From assembly GCA_019722365.1 (NCBI GenBank), contig JADFUC010000511.1:1240001-1304000 (forward strand): a stretch of 64,000 nucleotides of DNA. The letters run 5' to 3'. The stretch is from Lithospermum erythrorhizon (Eukaryota > Streptophyta > Magnoliopsida > Boraginales > Boraginaceae). The notes under the pieces were generated by a model. The model saw only the letters and a program-made list of their open reading frames with translations, did not search any database and was not told the DNA's origin. A program made the translations under genes and the position numbers. Position 1 is the first letter of the stretch, and every line of letters begins with the position of its first letter. This document shows positions 49,001 through 61,068 of this stretch, one piece after another.

Positions 49001-52000
49001 GGGTGGTTGTCTCCAACTGCTGAACCAATCTAAATAGCTGGGCCTGCAGGAGTTTATGGTAAACGTATATAATACAGGGATAAAACTCTCAACCACTTGA
49101 GTGAGTAAAATGAAACCCAAATCGATACTGAGATGTAAAAGATAGAATTCCTAAAAATTATTCATGTGTTCTCCACTAGTCCACTACAAGAAGAATTTGT
49201 TTCGAGAAAAGTTCACTCATGAAAGAAAAAATGGGTACCTTAAATTTTGATGCCACACTCTGATTATGAGATTTATTGCGAAATTTTGAAGCAAATGCCT
49301 GAGGTAGTTGAGCCTGGCACACCGAGAGTAGTTGGATGGTCTCAGTGTGCAGCGTATCTCTATTCTTTTCCAAGAACCCACTTGTGTCATAAAGAACCTG
49401 CATAAAAAAGGTTTGGCAACTAAATTATAAATATCTCTAAGAAAAAGCAAATAGGAGTTAAATTAACGCGAAGCTTAGCCATAGCAGATAATGCCGGGCC
49501 AATAAACAAACCTACAACAAACATGTTCTATTTTGCTACATAAGTTTTTCAGTAGCAAGTAGCACACAGAAAAGTGGTCACATCTGATAAACGTTAACAA
49601 TTGCATCTTTGTTAGGATGTAACAATGAAATCATATATTTCAGGGGATAAGTAACCGAAAGTTATCAATGAACATTACAGTTAATAGAGCACTCTTGACC
49701 ATATCCATAACCATCACATCATTAAGCCTAGAGAAGCTTTAAGTGTATGAAACATTTTTCTTCTCATTACTCCTTCCTTTGTTTCATTTCAACGATACCT
49801 ACTTTCTGGTATAATTTGAACTAGAATAATACCAGTCTCCTCCTTCAAACAATATTTTTCATCTTTATCCTTTCATACTGGTGGTATTACAAATTTGTCA
49901 CCTTCTATTTATTTACCCAATATGTTTCCCTGATACTCATATTTAATTTTAAGCAAAGGGTGAAATAGAACATTTACACTAAATCAACCACTTTCCAAGA
50001 TTTTTGCCCAAACTCAAGTCCGGTCTTCCAAAAAGAAAATAGAATAGGATATACAAGACAAATTCTAGTCAGTGGGGATGAGGAATTGCAAGTTCTCAAT
50101 GAAAATTACAACTAATACAGCTCTCACGAGCCTATCCATAGCCTATCACAGGATTAAGCCAATTGAAGCTTTAAGTGTTTGAATTATTTATTTTCTTCTC
50201 ATCCGTTTTTCAAACTTCAAATCTAAAATGTCCTTGTTTCTGGAACATCAAAGTGTTTGATTCTGTCCAAAGTGGATTTTCTCCAATTCCATTTAATGCA
50301 CATTAGTTTCGATTTCTTCATCATTCTGCTGATAAGTATGCTGAAAAGAGAAGAGAAGTGACCCCTGCTTTCATTTCTTTTTTATCGTATACAGATAGAT
50401 TTAAGAGGACACTCAAAATATGCATTAAAAATATATCTAAACATTTCAGGTTCAGTCCATAGGCATCATTAACCTTCAGCTCAATGACCTTAACCAGAAA
50501 CGTGAAATTTTGCTTATTTTGAGTACAGCTGGCATAAACTAACCTCAAAAGAAGAATGTAGAACACAAAACCCACCACCTTTTACCCCTCTAAAACAAGA
50601 GTTAGCACTCAAGTGCTGTCTGACTTTATTGGAAAAGGACAAATCTGTTGCATTTGGGATAGTTGATTCTTCATCCAACAATGACATAACCCCAATAGAT
50701 TTCTGCAAAATGCAAACCAGTATATTTTTTTAAGAACACATTTGAACAAACAAAACGAAACACGGAAACTAAAGATTTTTGTTTCATTCAAGAATGAGGA
50801 GATGAACAGGATAACTCAATGTTAGTATCCAAACTCCTCAACTGGTGATAATATTCTTTTGTAGACTCGTTCCACCTATATGAGAATCTATATTATACTC
50901 CTTTCATCAAAAAAATATAAGCAGAGACTTGAGAAGCAGATCCATGAGCAGTAATATATGACATACCTTCTCAAAAAGATCCAAACACTCCTGGTTATCC
51001 ACAAAACCTACTTTTATCCAGTCAATTCCATTCAGTTCATATTCCTGAAGTGAAAACAACACCCTCTTACATCAGCATCTGAGGTTTCAAATTATCAATG
51101 ATGCATTTAAGGTTTGTTTAAAGGTGAAGAATAAATAAATGGTAAAATGTGTAACTGAGCTAAAAACTTACTGTATTTATGAACTATAATATATTGCTAA
51201 CACGTCAAAATTTAAAAGATCCATTTGGTGTTCCTTTAAATGAAGAATAAATAAATGGTAAAATCTGTAACTAAGCTAAACACTAATTGTATTTCTAAAT
51301 GATATAATAAGAACTACCAACATATACTATTAATAATCCATCGAGTAGCCCAGAACCTTATACACAGCCTCGTAAGCTTTAGCGTAACCAATGTGGGATG
51401 GGTCCCCCGCTAATACATATGGATGAACAGCAGAAACGGATAATATAATAGACTGACCAAATAAATTTTCAATATAAGTGGATTCAAATCTTATCAGCTC
51501 AGGATTTCTGAACCAATTATAATATCTCAAATTATTTACCTCTTGCTCCAGTTTCAACAAATGGCGGATAAAATGTTGCTGAAGTCTCTCATTTGCATAG
51601 TTAATGCAGAGTTGCTCAAAGCTATTTTTCTGATATTAAAACCAAAAAGCGATTTTACTTCATTGAAGAGAGGAATAGAATTACTAACAAAACCATCAAA
51701 ACGTAGAAAGCTATTTTTCTTAAGCGACTCAAACCCATAAATATCGAGAATACTTATGGATCTTCCAGTAGTGGGTGTTACCATTGCAAGCGATCTATTG
51801 ATTTTTTCAACTAGCCAATCAAATAAACTGACATAAATAAGTTTTGCCAGGGCATCTCTTGCACCATGTACCTGCTGGAGAGTTGGTATATATTGTGATG
51901 GACTGACAGTGTAAATTGAATTAAAGGGGAGAACTAGGATGTTTGATAGATAATAAAGGCTTTTAAATTTAAACACTTAAGGTGAGGGTCGTGGTACATC

Positions 52001-55000
52001 AACCATGTACCTGCTGGAGAGTTGGTTGCCTCGCAACTTTGTTCTGAGCAACTTGATTTTTATGAGTAGACAAAGCTAGCATTAAGTCTAAGGGATCACA
52101 TCCTAACAAGCTGGCAGCATTAGCTAAAGCTGTTGTCAAAGGAAAATGTTTAAATTAGATAGATACAGCTCAAATCATCAACATTGTATGTTAATGAATC
52201 CCCTCTCATCACTATGACATACGATAGAGATTAGAGAACATTGAAGGCATATCAATTCTATAAAGACATTAGCACTATAAGCAGCATGTCAACCTATCTG
52301 ACATAAAATATATACAAATTCCGTGATCAAACCAGTGCCAGATATTCAGTTCCTGCATAAGAATTTTCCAATAGGAGGGAGTAAATTCAAGCCCAAAAGG
52401 GCCGAAACTATGTCGAATTTAATCACTATTACCTTCATCATCTAGTAGCTTCACATGATTTTCATTGTCAAGAACCTGCCATGATATGTTTCCCAACCAA
52501 AGAATGGCAGCAAGCATCTCAAAGATATGCTCTTGGTCTTCTTTAGATATTTTAAGGCTATACAGGGCTTCCTGATAAAACATGATAACTAATTGTGAAT
52601 AACATGAAAGTATTGCATTTGGCTACATGACTCTTCATCATTGGGATGACTAATAATACCGTGAGCTTTTGAAATCCATCAGCATCATCTATTTCATGGA
52701 CTACCAAGCAGTTGCTCTGGTTAAGGTAGTAGTAATCCTTGGCTTTTTTCAACCGCAGGTTATCTGAAATTTAAGCATAGAGCAGATGTCAGTAGAATGT
52801 TGAAGCAAAAGTAAATATACGTGAAACAAGATGGGCCCATGGCGGGTTTGAAAGTCATACAACATTTAGATTACTCAAACATCCACCTGCATGTCGCTTG
52901 TGAACAGATGGTATAACGTCACACCTCATATATATCTAGTAGTAGGAAAACTGAAAAAAGGAAAAACAGCGAGCACATAGTGGACCTCTGAGTTCAGACG
53001 AAGCACCAGCACAAAGCTGATAAAAGACATGGTACGATCTCTCTCCTTGAGTTAGCTGAACCACTCTTGACTGCCAAAACAAAACATGAAAAATTTAGAA
53101 GACCATTACAGTTCAACATGTAAGCTTCATGAAATCATAACCAACATCTGATACAACTACTCAAGCTCCCACCTTTTCAAGAAGAACTAATTATGTCCGA
53201 GCAGAAACAGACACATGCAAAAGGCAAGGGGAACAATCAGATAAAAAATGAAGTCAGTATATAGGTAACAGGCTAATATAGCAATGGCAACTTGTTTAGT
53301 GCAAATACACATACAAGTCTGTATTGTCGCACTAGACATCATTCCTGTTGCACTAAAGTGGATCTCGATCAACTTGCCCTGCAACATATCAAGAGTGTCA
53401 ATTACTCTATCACTGTTTCGTAATTGGAGTAAGTAGTGCATCAATGGAGTAAGTAGTGCATCAATATATATGAATATCCATATTCATATCATAACTATAG
53501 TGTGGACTCAATTGCAAGATTTTATAGTGTAAAAACTTCCCTACATCACTGTAATGTGTTCTTTGCGAAATTAATTTATCATTAAACGAAAAAAAATCAT
53601 ATGATGCAGAAGGATGGTAAACATACAAATCGGCTGGAGTTATTATTTCGAGACGTTTTTGCATTCCCGAATGCCTCAAGAATGCAGTTGGTCTGCAAGA
53701 CTTCAAATTGTACCCCATTGCCGCCTCCACCAATTGCATTCAAATATTGCATCAAAATTTTTGCTGTTTCAGTCTTTCCAGCTCCACTTTCCCCACTTCA
53801 ACAATCAAATCTTTTGTATTTAGAACTTGATGCAGAATATATGGAACATAGTAGAGAAATGGAAAGAAGAAAAAATGAGGATCTGTGTTAAGATTTAAGA
53901 AACTAAATCAGAGCTGTACCAAACCTTAATATAATGGATTGGTTTACTTCACCTGCAAAATAAATAAAAAGGAGCAATAAGAAGACAATTTTGTGTGAGA
54001 ATTGAGAATACAACTTCATACTGAAGTTAACTAATTATGGTATTTCGATTAGCATTAGAACATACCGCTCATCAATTTTCTGTAAGCAGCATCAGCAGTA
54101 GAATAGATATGAGGACTATCCACCAACTTCTGCCTGTAAGCTGTAATATAGTCAATTCCATATTGCTGAATATCTTTGAAGGGGTTCATAGCCAACAAAA
54201 CAGGGCCTGCCTTGCACTATAAGAAGCAGATTTAAAACATTATATGAAGAAATGATAGACTTAACCATCTATGAGATGCATTAAGTGATTAAATGAATTA
54301 TGTAATAGCATTGCAAAGCATAGCACCATTAAACTCACATATATCATGTCATGTGAATATCGATGCCTTAGATTGTGAAGAACTGATGGCTCATTCAGAT
54401 AACAGAGTTGTATAAGATCATCCACTTCATCTAAGATGTCAGGATTGGCTGGTAAAATATCCCATGTGCTCACTGTCAGAACCTATAATTCAGAGTGTTT
54501 GCAGTTAAATGCAGTTCCTTTTCCAGATTGAATACACAGCGAGAAGGTATGTAAGGAACTCACCCTTCCATCTGAAAGTAACACAGATGCTTTATCGCCT
54601 GAAGTTGATTCTATATGTCCTGATTCCCACTTCTCGTTCTTTAATCGACACCACACTCGGAGTTTCTGAAAAAACAATGCATCAAGATATACAGTATCAA
54701 CTAATGTAAGTGGGCATGTTGTCAGATCAGCTTAAACTAATACTCCGCAACAACTAAAAAGTTATGCCTCTTGAAGGTTTTCTTCCACCTATATCTATCC
54801 AAATCTATAAGTAGCAAGTGTAAGGAATTTATCTTGGCAAACATCCAAATTCCAAATGTCATGCTGCAACAGTAAAATCGTAATCAAGCCAACTAAAACA
54901 GAGAGCAAATAAGTTTCTTGAATGTGTACATATTATTATTAACGTCTAACGGAAACTATCCCATTTTCAAATTTTTAACTTTGAGAGCAAATAAGTTTCT

Positions 55001-55549
55001 TGAATGTGTACATATTCTTCTTTCCTTTCGATTGAGATCGAAACTCCACAAATAAATTATAACAATATGGCATGATATCATAACAACACAAATATCGATA
55101 CATAAACTAAATCTAACAGGATATAAAACCATACATGTTCTATGAAGTATCCGATGTTATCATCTATCTCTGTCTCCCTGGACCTTGGTACCTTCGAAGG
55201 ACTTGCCTTTGCCAGCTCAGCACCACCATTCTCCTCTACCCTCACATCCAACCCAATTTCATCCATCGAAAAAACATAAGGCGAATCCCTACCATCCGAT
55301 TCAATGTCTTTACCCCAAAACTCTGCCTGATCTTTTCACCTCTCTAATTTAACCTTCCTGAATTCACTTAGCCGTTCTCTCCTATAGTCCTTGGCACGTA
55401 GCAGATGGCGGTGGACAATAGGTTGACCTCGGCTCCGAAGGAGCTCAGAGCAAGTCCTTTGACTTTTCATTATCATCTCTTTGCTGGAGATTTTCCAACA
55501 TAGCCTCTAACGAGCTTCTAGCTATCGAATTTGGCGAAACAGCCAACAT
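46051..55549 (-). CDS. Class VIII myosin heavy chain (VIII-B/ATM2-like)
   Basis: Actin motor of plasmodesmata, endocytosis and the cell plate. Minus-strand exons (5' to 3'): 55549-55135, 54665-54564, 54482-54339, 54216-54066, 53952-53925, 53795-53627, 53378-53315, 53186-53173, 53070-52986, 52763-52660, 52571-52433, 52129-52011, 51871-51719, 51629-51540, 51044-50967, 50702-50544, 49397-49239, 49043-48838, 48757-48622, 48124-47995, 47723-47610, 47545-47442, 46887-46684, 46536-46051. From exon 2 on the phases agree exactly (1045 aa). The motor has P-loop GESGAGKT, switch [16 protein letters not shown], switch II DIYGFE and [10 protein letters not shown]; then IQ motifs, a short coiled coil ([18 protein letters not shown]) and the VIII tail ending in a KWWGK-containing segment. 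Exon 1 begins [20 protein letters not shown] but loses frame at about 55445-55330 before recovering at [13 protein letters not shown]. Two micro-exons (28 and 14 nt) are present. Confidence 0.93.
49640..50220. repeat. Imperfect duplication inside a myosin intron
   Basis: In the 1.1 kb intron at 49398-50543, a segment of about 130 bp is present twice about 435 bp apart: both copies contain 'tcaatgaa(c/a)attaca', 'ccatagcc/ccataacc', 'attaagcc' and 'agaagctttaagtgt/tgaagctttaagtgt'. It could be a local duplication or a pair of related element ends. Confidence 0.55.
54899..55018. repeat. 39-bp direct duplication in myosin intron 1
   Basis: The sequence starting gagagcaaataagtttcttg and ending tgtacatatt occurs at about 54899 and again at about 54981. 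Confidence 0.8.
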
Positions 55550-58500
55550 ATTAAACAAAATCCTAACACAAATTCAGTTCTTGAATTTCAACTAATTAAG
55601 CTGCATTCACTAAAGCATTCTTGAGCTAGTTCCAAGTTTGAACTAAAGTGGTCAAATTAAACATTCTCACTATCATATCACCAAAACGCTGTCTTGTAAT
55701 GCATCAAAGAAAATCTCGAGGCAATTTGCAATCTATTAAAGCTCACCCTGGACTTTGGGTTAAAATGCCTTTTTAGCTTCCCAAGAAAGGAAGCAAAAAA
55801 ATAAGCTTTTTATTGTTTTCCAAATAAAGCAACGAATTATTCAAGTTTAATGCTGAATGAAAAAACAAAATGCAAAGAGACAAAAGCTCACACAAAGTTG
55901 TCTCCTTTTTGTCAGCCAACATCTAGTAATAAATATAATACTCAGATAAAATCAATTATATCAGAATTTAGCACTATATATGAAAAAAAATATTATAAAT
56001 TAAAAACGTTAATTAAAATGAATTAAACGAGTATAGTTTTGTGTATAGAGTGATGATGTTGGGTTTTGTCGAAGAATAAAGTTTCAGGTGTTGGAGATAA
56101 TAAGAATGTGTAAGAGAAAAGGAAACCGTTGAGATCTGATAAGAAAATTAACGTAATTTTGAAAATTTAAAGAAGATTAGGAAATATCTTTCGTAGATGC
56201 TAAAAATTATAGTTTGATTTTTGATTTTTGATGAAATAGATATTTTTTGTTTGTGTTTGTATAATATTTATGTAAAATATAAGCAATAAAATATATTTTA
56301 AACTCTTTAATTTATATTTAATTAAATATTATATAAAAACTCATATCTGCGTTGAAATTTGGTGTAGAAAAATTCAATTGAGAAGCAGACGATCTTAAAT
56401 GATAGTAATAATATTCTTAATAACTAGTCCACAATTTAAGAAGTGGTAGAGAGGCAATGGAGACTCGAGGAGGCAGACAACATTGGATTTATTTTTTTAA
56501 AACATGAAAGTGACATGTTTTTTGGAGTTGATTTCAAATCAGATGGTATACTAATATTCTAGATTTATGTAGCCTTTGGTTGTATGTTAGAAATATCAAA
56601 GCAGTTTCAACATTGATACATTGTTTAATAATTGAGGAATACCTGAATTAATTAACATTAACATATAAGAAAAAAGAAAATATTTATGCTTGTGTCTATG
56701 TAGTGCTTAAATTATCATTACTTTTTTATTGTGCTTTGAATCTCTGTATTAATGTGGCTACATATATATCATTATAAGGATTCCAAACACAACACATAAT
56801 TATTTTAAATAATATCTTGTGATCATTAGATAAATACTTATTCATTATCACAATACTACCTAACCTTATATTTTGAGCACTTGTATTATGACATCCAGCA
56901 TGCAAACCTATTGTTCAATTGCCATGCACGTTTCCTCTCGAGAAAATGGAAGTTCCAACAATATTGCAAGGATTCAACTCTTAATTACTCGTACAAGAAC
57001 AATGTGGATGTTTATCAAATAAAAAAGACAAGTGATAAGAGGGGTCAATTAAAGAGGAACTTTTGAATGAGCATTTTCCGTTGTGGCCCTAGTTGCCACA
57101 ACTAATCTCATTGGCTTCTTGTGAAAACCAAATTGATGTCTTACCTAATTTTCAAATTCTTAGCAGCTTTATCAAATCATGTATCAGGTTACTATATCCT
57201 TTCGTAAGCTTTTACTATAATCATATAAATTGAGCCAGTTTCGGTTCTCTAGACTCTGCAACTTTGCCCCATATGTCAATTAATATGATGGTTCTAACTT
57301 CTCCATTTAGTTTATTGGATATATATGGATGATGCATGACTTGTTTTGAATATTTTGACTCCATTATTTGAATGGATGTTTGTGATTCGCCATTTCAGTG
57401 CCAGGTTGGTTCTGAATGTAGATGATATCTTTGAACATGATTGAATCTGAACAGTGATTTAGCGGTAAAATCATCACTCCGTGAGATGAATTAGAGTCTG
57501 TCCTTGGGAACTTGAGGTCAGTTAATTATCACTTGATCCTTGAATGGTGCTCCTAGTGAGTTCTTTGTGTTACTTGAAAATGGTAGGGGCATGTGAGGGT
57601 ATTTCGGCGATCGAGTCGGTGGATAAATGTAGGTGGCCGAGGTGATGTTATATAGGGCAGATGAGATGGAAGTCTTGAGAACTTAGAATTTGGATCATTG
57701 GTTGTGCGGCAATGCGGGCATTCTGGATTAATGATAGGATATGTGCAGTTAGTATAAGCAGGATCGAATACCCTTTTTGGTACAACCGATTACGATACAT
57801 AAATATATAAGCGTTTTATGTCGTATCTGTTTGTTTATTTAATAAGAGTATATATAAAACTATAAAAGGGTGATATACTGATATTTAAATTTGATATCGA
57901 TCTCATAGATTTAGAGTTGATATGGGTATGTTATTATTGCTAATTACTTATGTTGAGGAAAAGCTTATAGATACGAGGAACAGTTGGCTCTGATAATCTC
58001 AAGCCTTTCAATAAACTCAACACTTCAATAGTTGATAGTGAATTGTTTAAACTTTAAATGATCTCATATTTTATAAAGAAGGTAAGATTGTATATAACCT
58101 TCAATTATGACAAACGTGCAAGTTTAGTTCATAAAATTAGCACGTTAATGATGGTAACCATTAACCAACATTGCAAAACTACAATAAGCATAAGGAACTA
58201 ATTACATTTTATAGTATTAAAGAAAATTAGCTTACACCATGACATTTATTATGGTTCTACGTAGTCTTCTCCATTGACTATATTACTCTGAACATCGTAC
58301 TTATAAATTAAAAGTGATTTCGACAGGTAATTTATTCATACATGCAAAATGATGGAAGTCACGTTGCATAAGCGTGGTGCCATTATGAAGAAGGAACTTT
58401 AATAACGTTGCATATCATTGTGTCTTTCTCTCTCCCGTGCGTGTCAATGTTTCCCGCTACCATTATAATGGCGTATTGGCGTGCAACTAACAGTTAAATA

Positions 58501-59218
58501 TATATAAAGATTCGCAAGATTATCGCGTTTTAGATTTTGACTTTTTATAAATTGAACTTTGATCATTATGTATTTTTGTGTTTTTGTCTTTGATGAAGAT
58601 ATATGATGGAAAAAAAATTTATTTTTATTTTTATTCTATATTTTTCATCTAATATTATAAAAGCATCATAATAAAAAATATCTATTGTCGAAGTTATTTA
58701 TGAAAAAATTATCTTAACAATCTTTTAGGGGCCCAGGAAGAAGAATAAAAAAAATAACAATGTGATATTAGGCAGTATAGACATATATAAAATCTTAATA
58801 AAATGTAACATCTGATTTAAAATGAATTGAGTTAAATTACGGCAGATAGTATGCTATGGATTATATTTCATATCTCATTTCCTAACACAATTCTTGACAT
58901 ACCAATATAGTGATTAGTGGTGCCATGCATAAGTTACATTTTAGGAAAAACTTGTGTAAAGAAAAGTGTCGATTGAGTTAAATTGTCGCTTGGTGAAAGA
59001 GTAGTATATCATGAAATCACCTATTTCATTTAATTTATAACACGATTCTTGATACATATTGATATTGATGTGTGAAATTTGTCACTTAAGTCCTAAATGA
59101 ACCTTGGTAATAATGAGACAAAATTGCTGGCATAAAATATATGGACTATTCTAATAATTGAAACAAGTCTAGGGTACATACATATAATTGAGCAGTGGAG
59201 TAGGTACGACAAGATCTA
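55550..59218. other. Intergenic region between divergent genes
   Basis: Holds the myosin promoter side (from 55550) and AT-rich DNA. A 61-codon frame at 56881-57066 shows no similarity that I recognise and is not called. No transposon was identified with confidence. Confidence 0.5.
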
Positions 59219-59227
59219 GTGGATAAG

Positions 59228-59404
59228 ATGGGAATCTGGGAAGATGTCCGTTGGGTGGTCGGGAAGCTTATTCACCGGAAATCTTCTTCCTCCGGCGTTG
59301 ACTATTCACTTAATCTAACAAACATCAGCAAATTCGCCGTTGACCACACTATCAAAGACGTCTCCGGCAATGCTTTTCACACTCAACACTACTATCTTCT
59401 TTAT
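59228..59404 (+). CDS. Possible first exon, unknown protein
   Basis: Starts MGIWEDVRWVVGKLIHRK and continues through a Ser-rich stretch and SLNLTNISKFAVDHTIKDV before a stop. Base composition is more GC-rich than the flanks, as in coding DNA, and an earlier in-frame ATG lies at 59219. It may be the first exon of a gene whose last exon is at 59.8-60.1 kb, but the connecting splice donor is not evident. Function not recognised. Confidence 0.35.
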
Positions 59405-59785
59405 TGAAAAATTCATTACTAATTTAATCCATTTTTATTCTAATTCAAGAGGCAAATGTTTTTGGATATTTAAATTTAAAGATTGGAATTGGATCAAGTG
59501 TTTTGAATCTATAAAATTGGAATTAAAAAATTTATATCTTATTATGGTTTTTGGTTCATGAGTTAATACCAAGTCATTAATTCATTATAACGTTATCTCT
59601 AACCTTTAGGGTGTGATTGTTTTTCGTTCTATACGAATATTGATAAATTTATAATCCGTATAAAGATTCATATTTCCACACCCAAGCACCTTAGGCGATT
59701 TGATCTTTGTAAACTAGCAAATGCTTCAACATTTTGTTGCTTTCTACTGTTTTTTGGTTATTTCTTTATACACCGTATTTGATAG

Positions 59786-60122
59786 TAGGGTAATGCATTC
59801 TTTGAAGTGTAGAACTTACTCAAACTCGGCTGATTCTGGTGTCTGCATAGGTGGGGTACAAGTATACAGAACTGCCAAGGAAGGGCTGAAAGACCATCCA
59901 TCTTCTGATGGGAATAAGAATCAAGGACTATTGGTAGTGATGGAGGAGATGCTTGCCAATATGGAGAAAACTAAGGATGGAACGAGCAAACACCACAGGG
60001 CTGATCTCATCTCTACAACAGGGCTAGACGAGCCCTTAAATGAGTTCTCAGATGAGCCAGTGAAGAGTTCGATTCCTGAAGAGAACGGTAGGAGAAGGAT
60101 TTTCATTCGTTCCAGGCTGTAG
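59786..60122 (+). CDS. Probable last exon, unknown protein
   Basis: Follows a T-rich stretch ending in the acceptor 'tttgatag' at 59785. The frame reads VMHSLKCRTYSNSADSGVCI, then GVQVYRTAKEGLKDHP, LLVVMEEMLANMEKTKDG and ends GRRRIFIRSRL with a stop at 60120-60122. Composition is coding-like and hydrophilic, with no transmembrane segment. The tail is basic. An aataaaa string about 145 bases downstream could be a polyadenylation signal. I do not recognise the family. It may belong with the 59.2 kb exon. Confidence 0.45.
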
Positions 60123-61068
60123 AAGGTCATCAATCCAGAGAATGTATGGTATGATATGATGTGTGTATGTCCATTTATGTTCAAACTCAGAGAACAGGTT
60201 GTATATATTCCAACATCTCATTTGTGGTTGTTGTAGCTATTGGACTTAACAGTGTATTTTCCTCATAATAAAACATTTATCGGTTTAGAGAACAATTTAA
60301 TTCTTCAAATCTATTAAACTTAATTCTGACCACAGGTACTATCTCATTGATGCACAAAAATGGTTTGTGATAACTCATAAATCATCTGTTAAAATACCCC
60401 AGGGACGAAAAGGGCTTTGGTATGCATAATTAAATATTAAAGTATGAGGCGAGTCGCGTGCCCAGCCCGAGGGATGCGTGGAGGTGAATTATCAGAGGCC
60501 CAGAACTAACTTTGGGCTTGATGCAGTTCGACTTTTTGAGAGTGAAACCCAAGTGATATCTGGGCTTAAGGAATGTAATTACGCAAAGTAGGGGGCGATT
60601 TGCATATAAATTATTTCTTAAATAATGATGGTAGATTGCCAAGTGTATAACTAACATGACAGCAAGGATCAAGTCAATTATTTATTGCATGGGCGTTGTT
60701 TATACAACTATGAAATGGATAGAATCTATTAGTTGTTTTTCCGTTTATGTTCAGAATGGATCCTGGTATAAATAAATATACGTTACATTTACTATTTTGT
60801 AAATTTTCATATGTAACTAACTAAAATTATTTATAATGTAAATTTCATCTAAAACATCAATCTAAGTAAATTAAAACATCAATAATTAGTTTGTTTTTAT
60901 AATTGTAAACGAACCTGGTCTTAAAAATGACCGGATTCATTAAAGTTTTTACAAAGAATAAATAGTGAGAGTTTTCGAAATAGGAGAGGAGTCTTGTCGA
61001 GCTTCACATTATTCAACGAAATTTGTTATGAAACACATCATTTGATTTGTTAACATAATTTATGCAAA
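60123..61068. other. Intergenic region upstream of AHL
   Basis: No coding similarity recognised. The 3' UTR of the unknown gene lies at the left end. The rest includes the promoter side of the phosphatase gene. Confidence 0.5.

Noticed and set aside
51330..51560. 76-codon minus-strand frame within the myosin gene
   Set aside because: Only its first few codons (MLKLEQE) are true exon; the rest is read-through into the intron after the donor at 51539.
56881..57066. 61-codon frame
   Set aside because: No homology or gene context; length within chance expectation.
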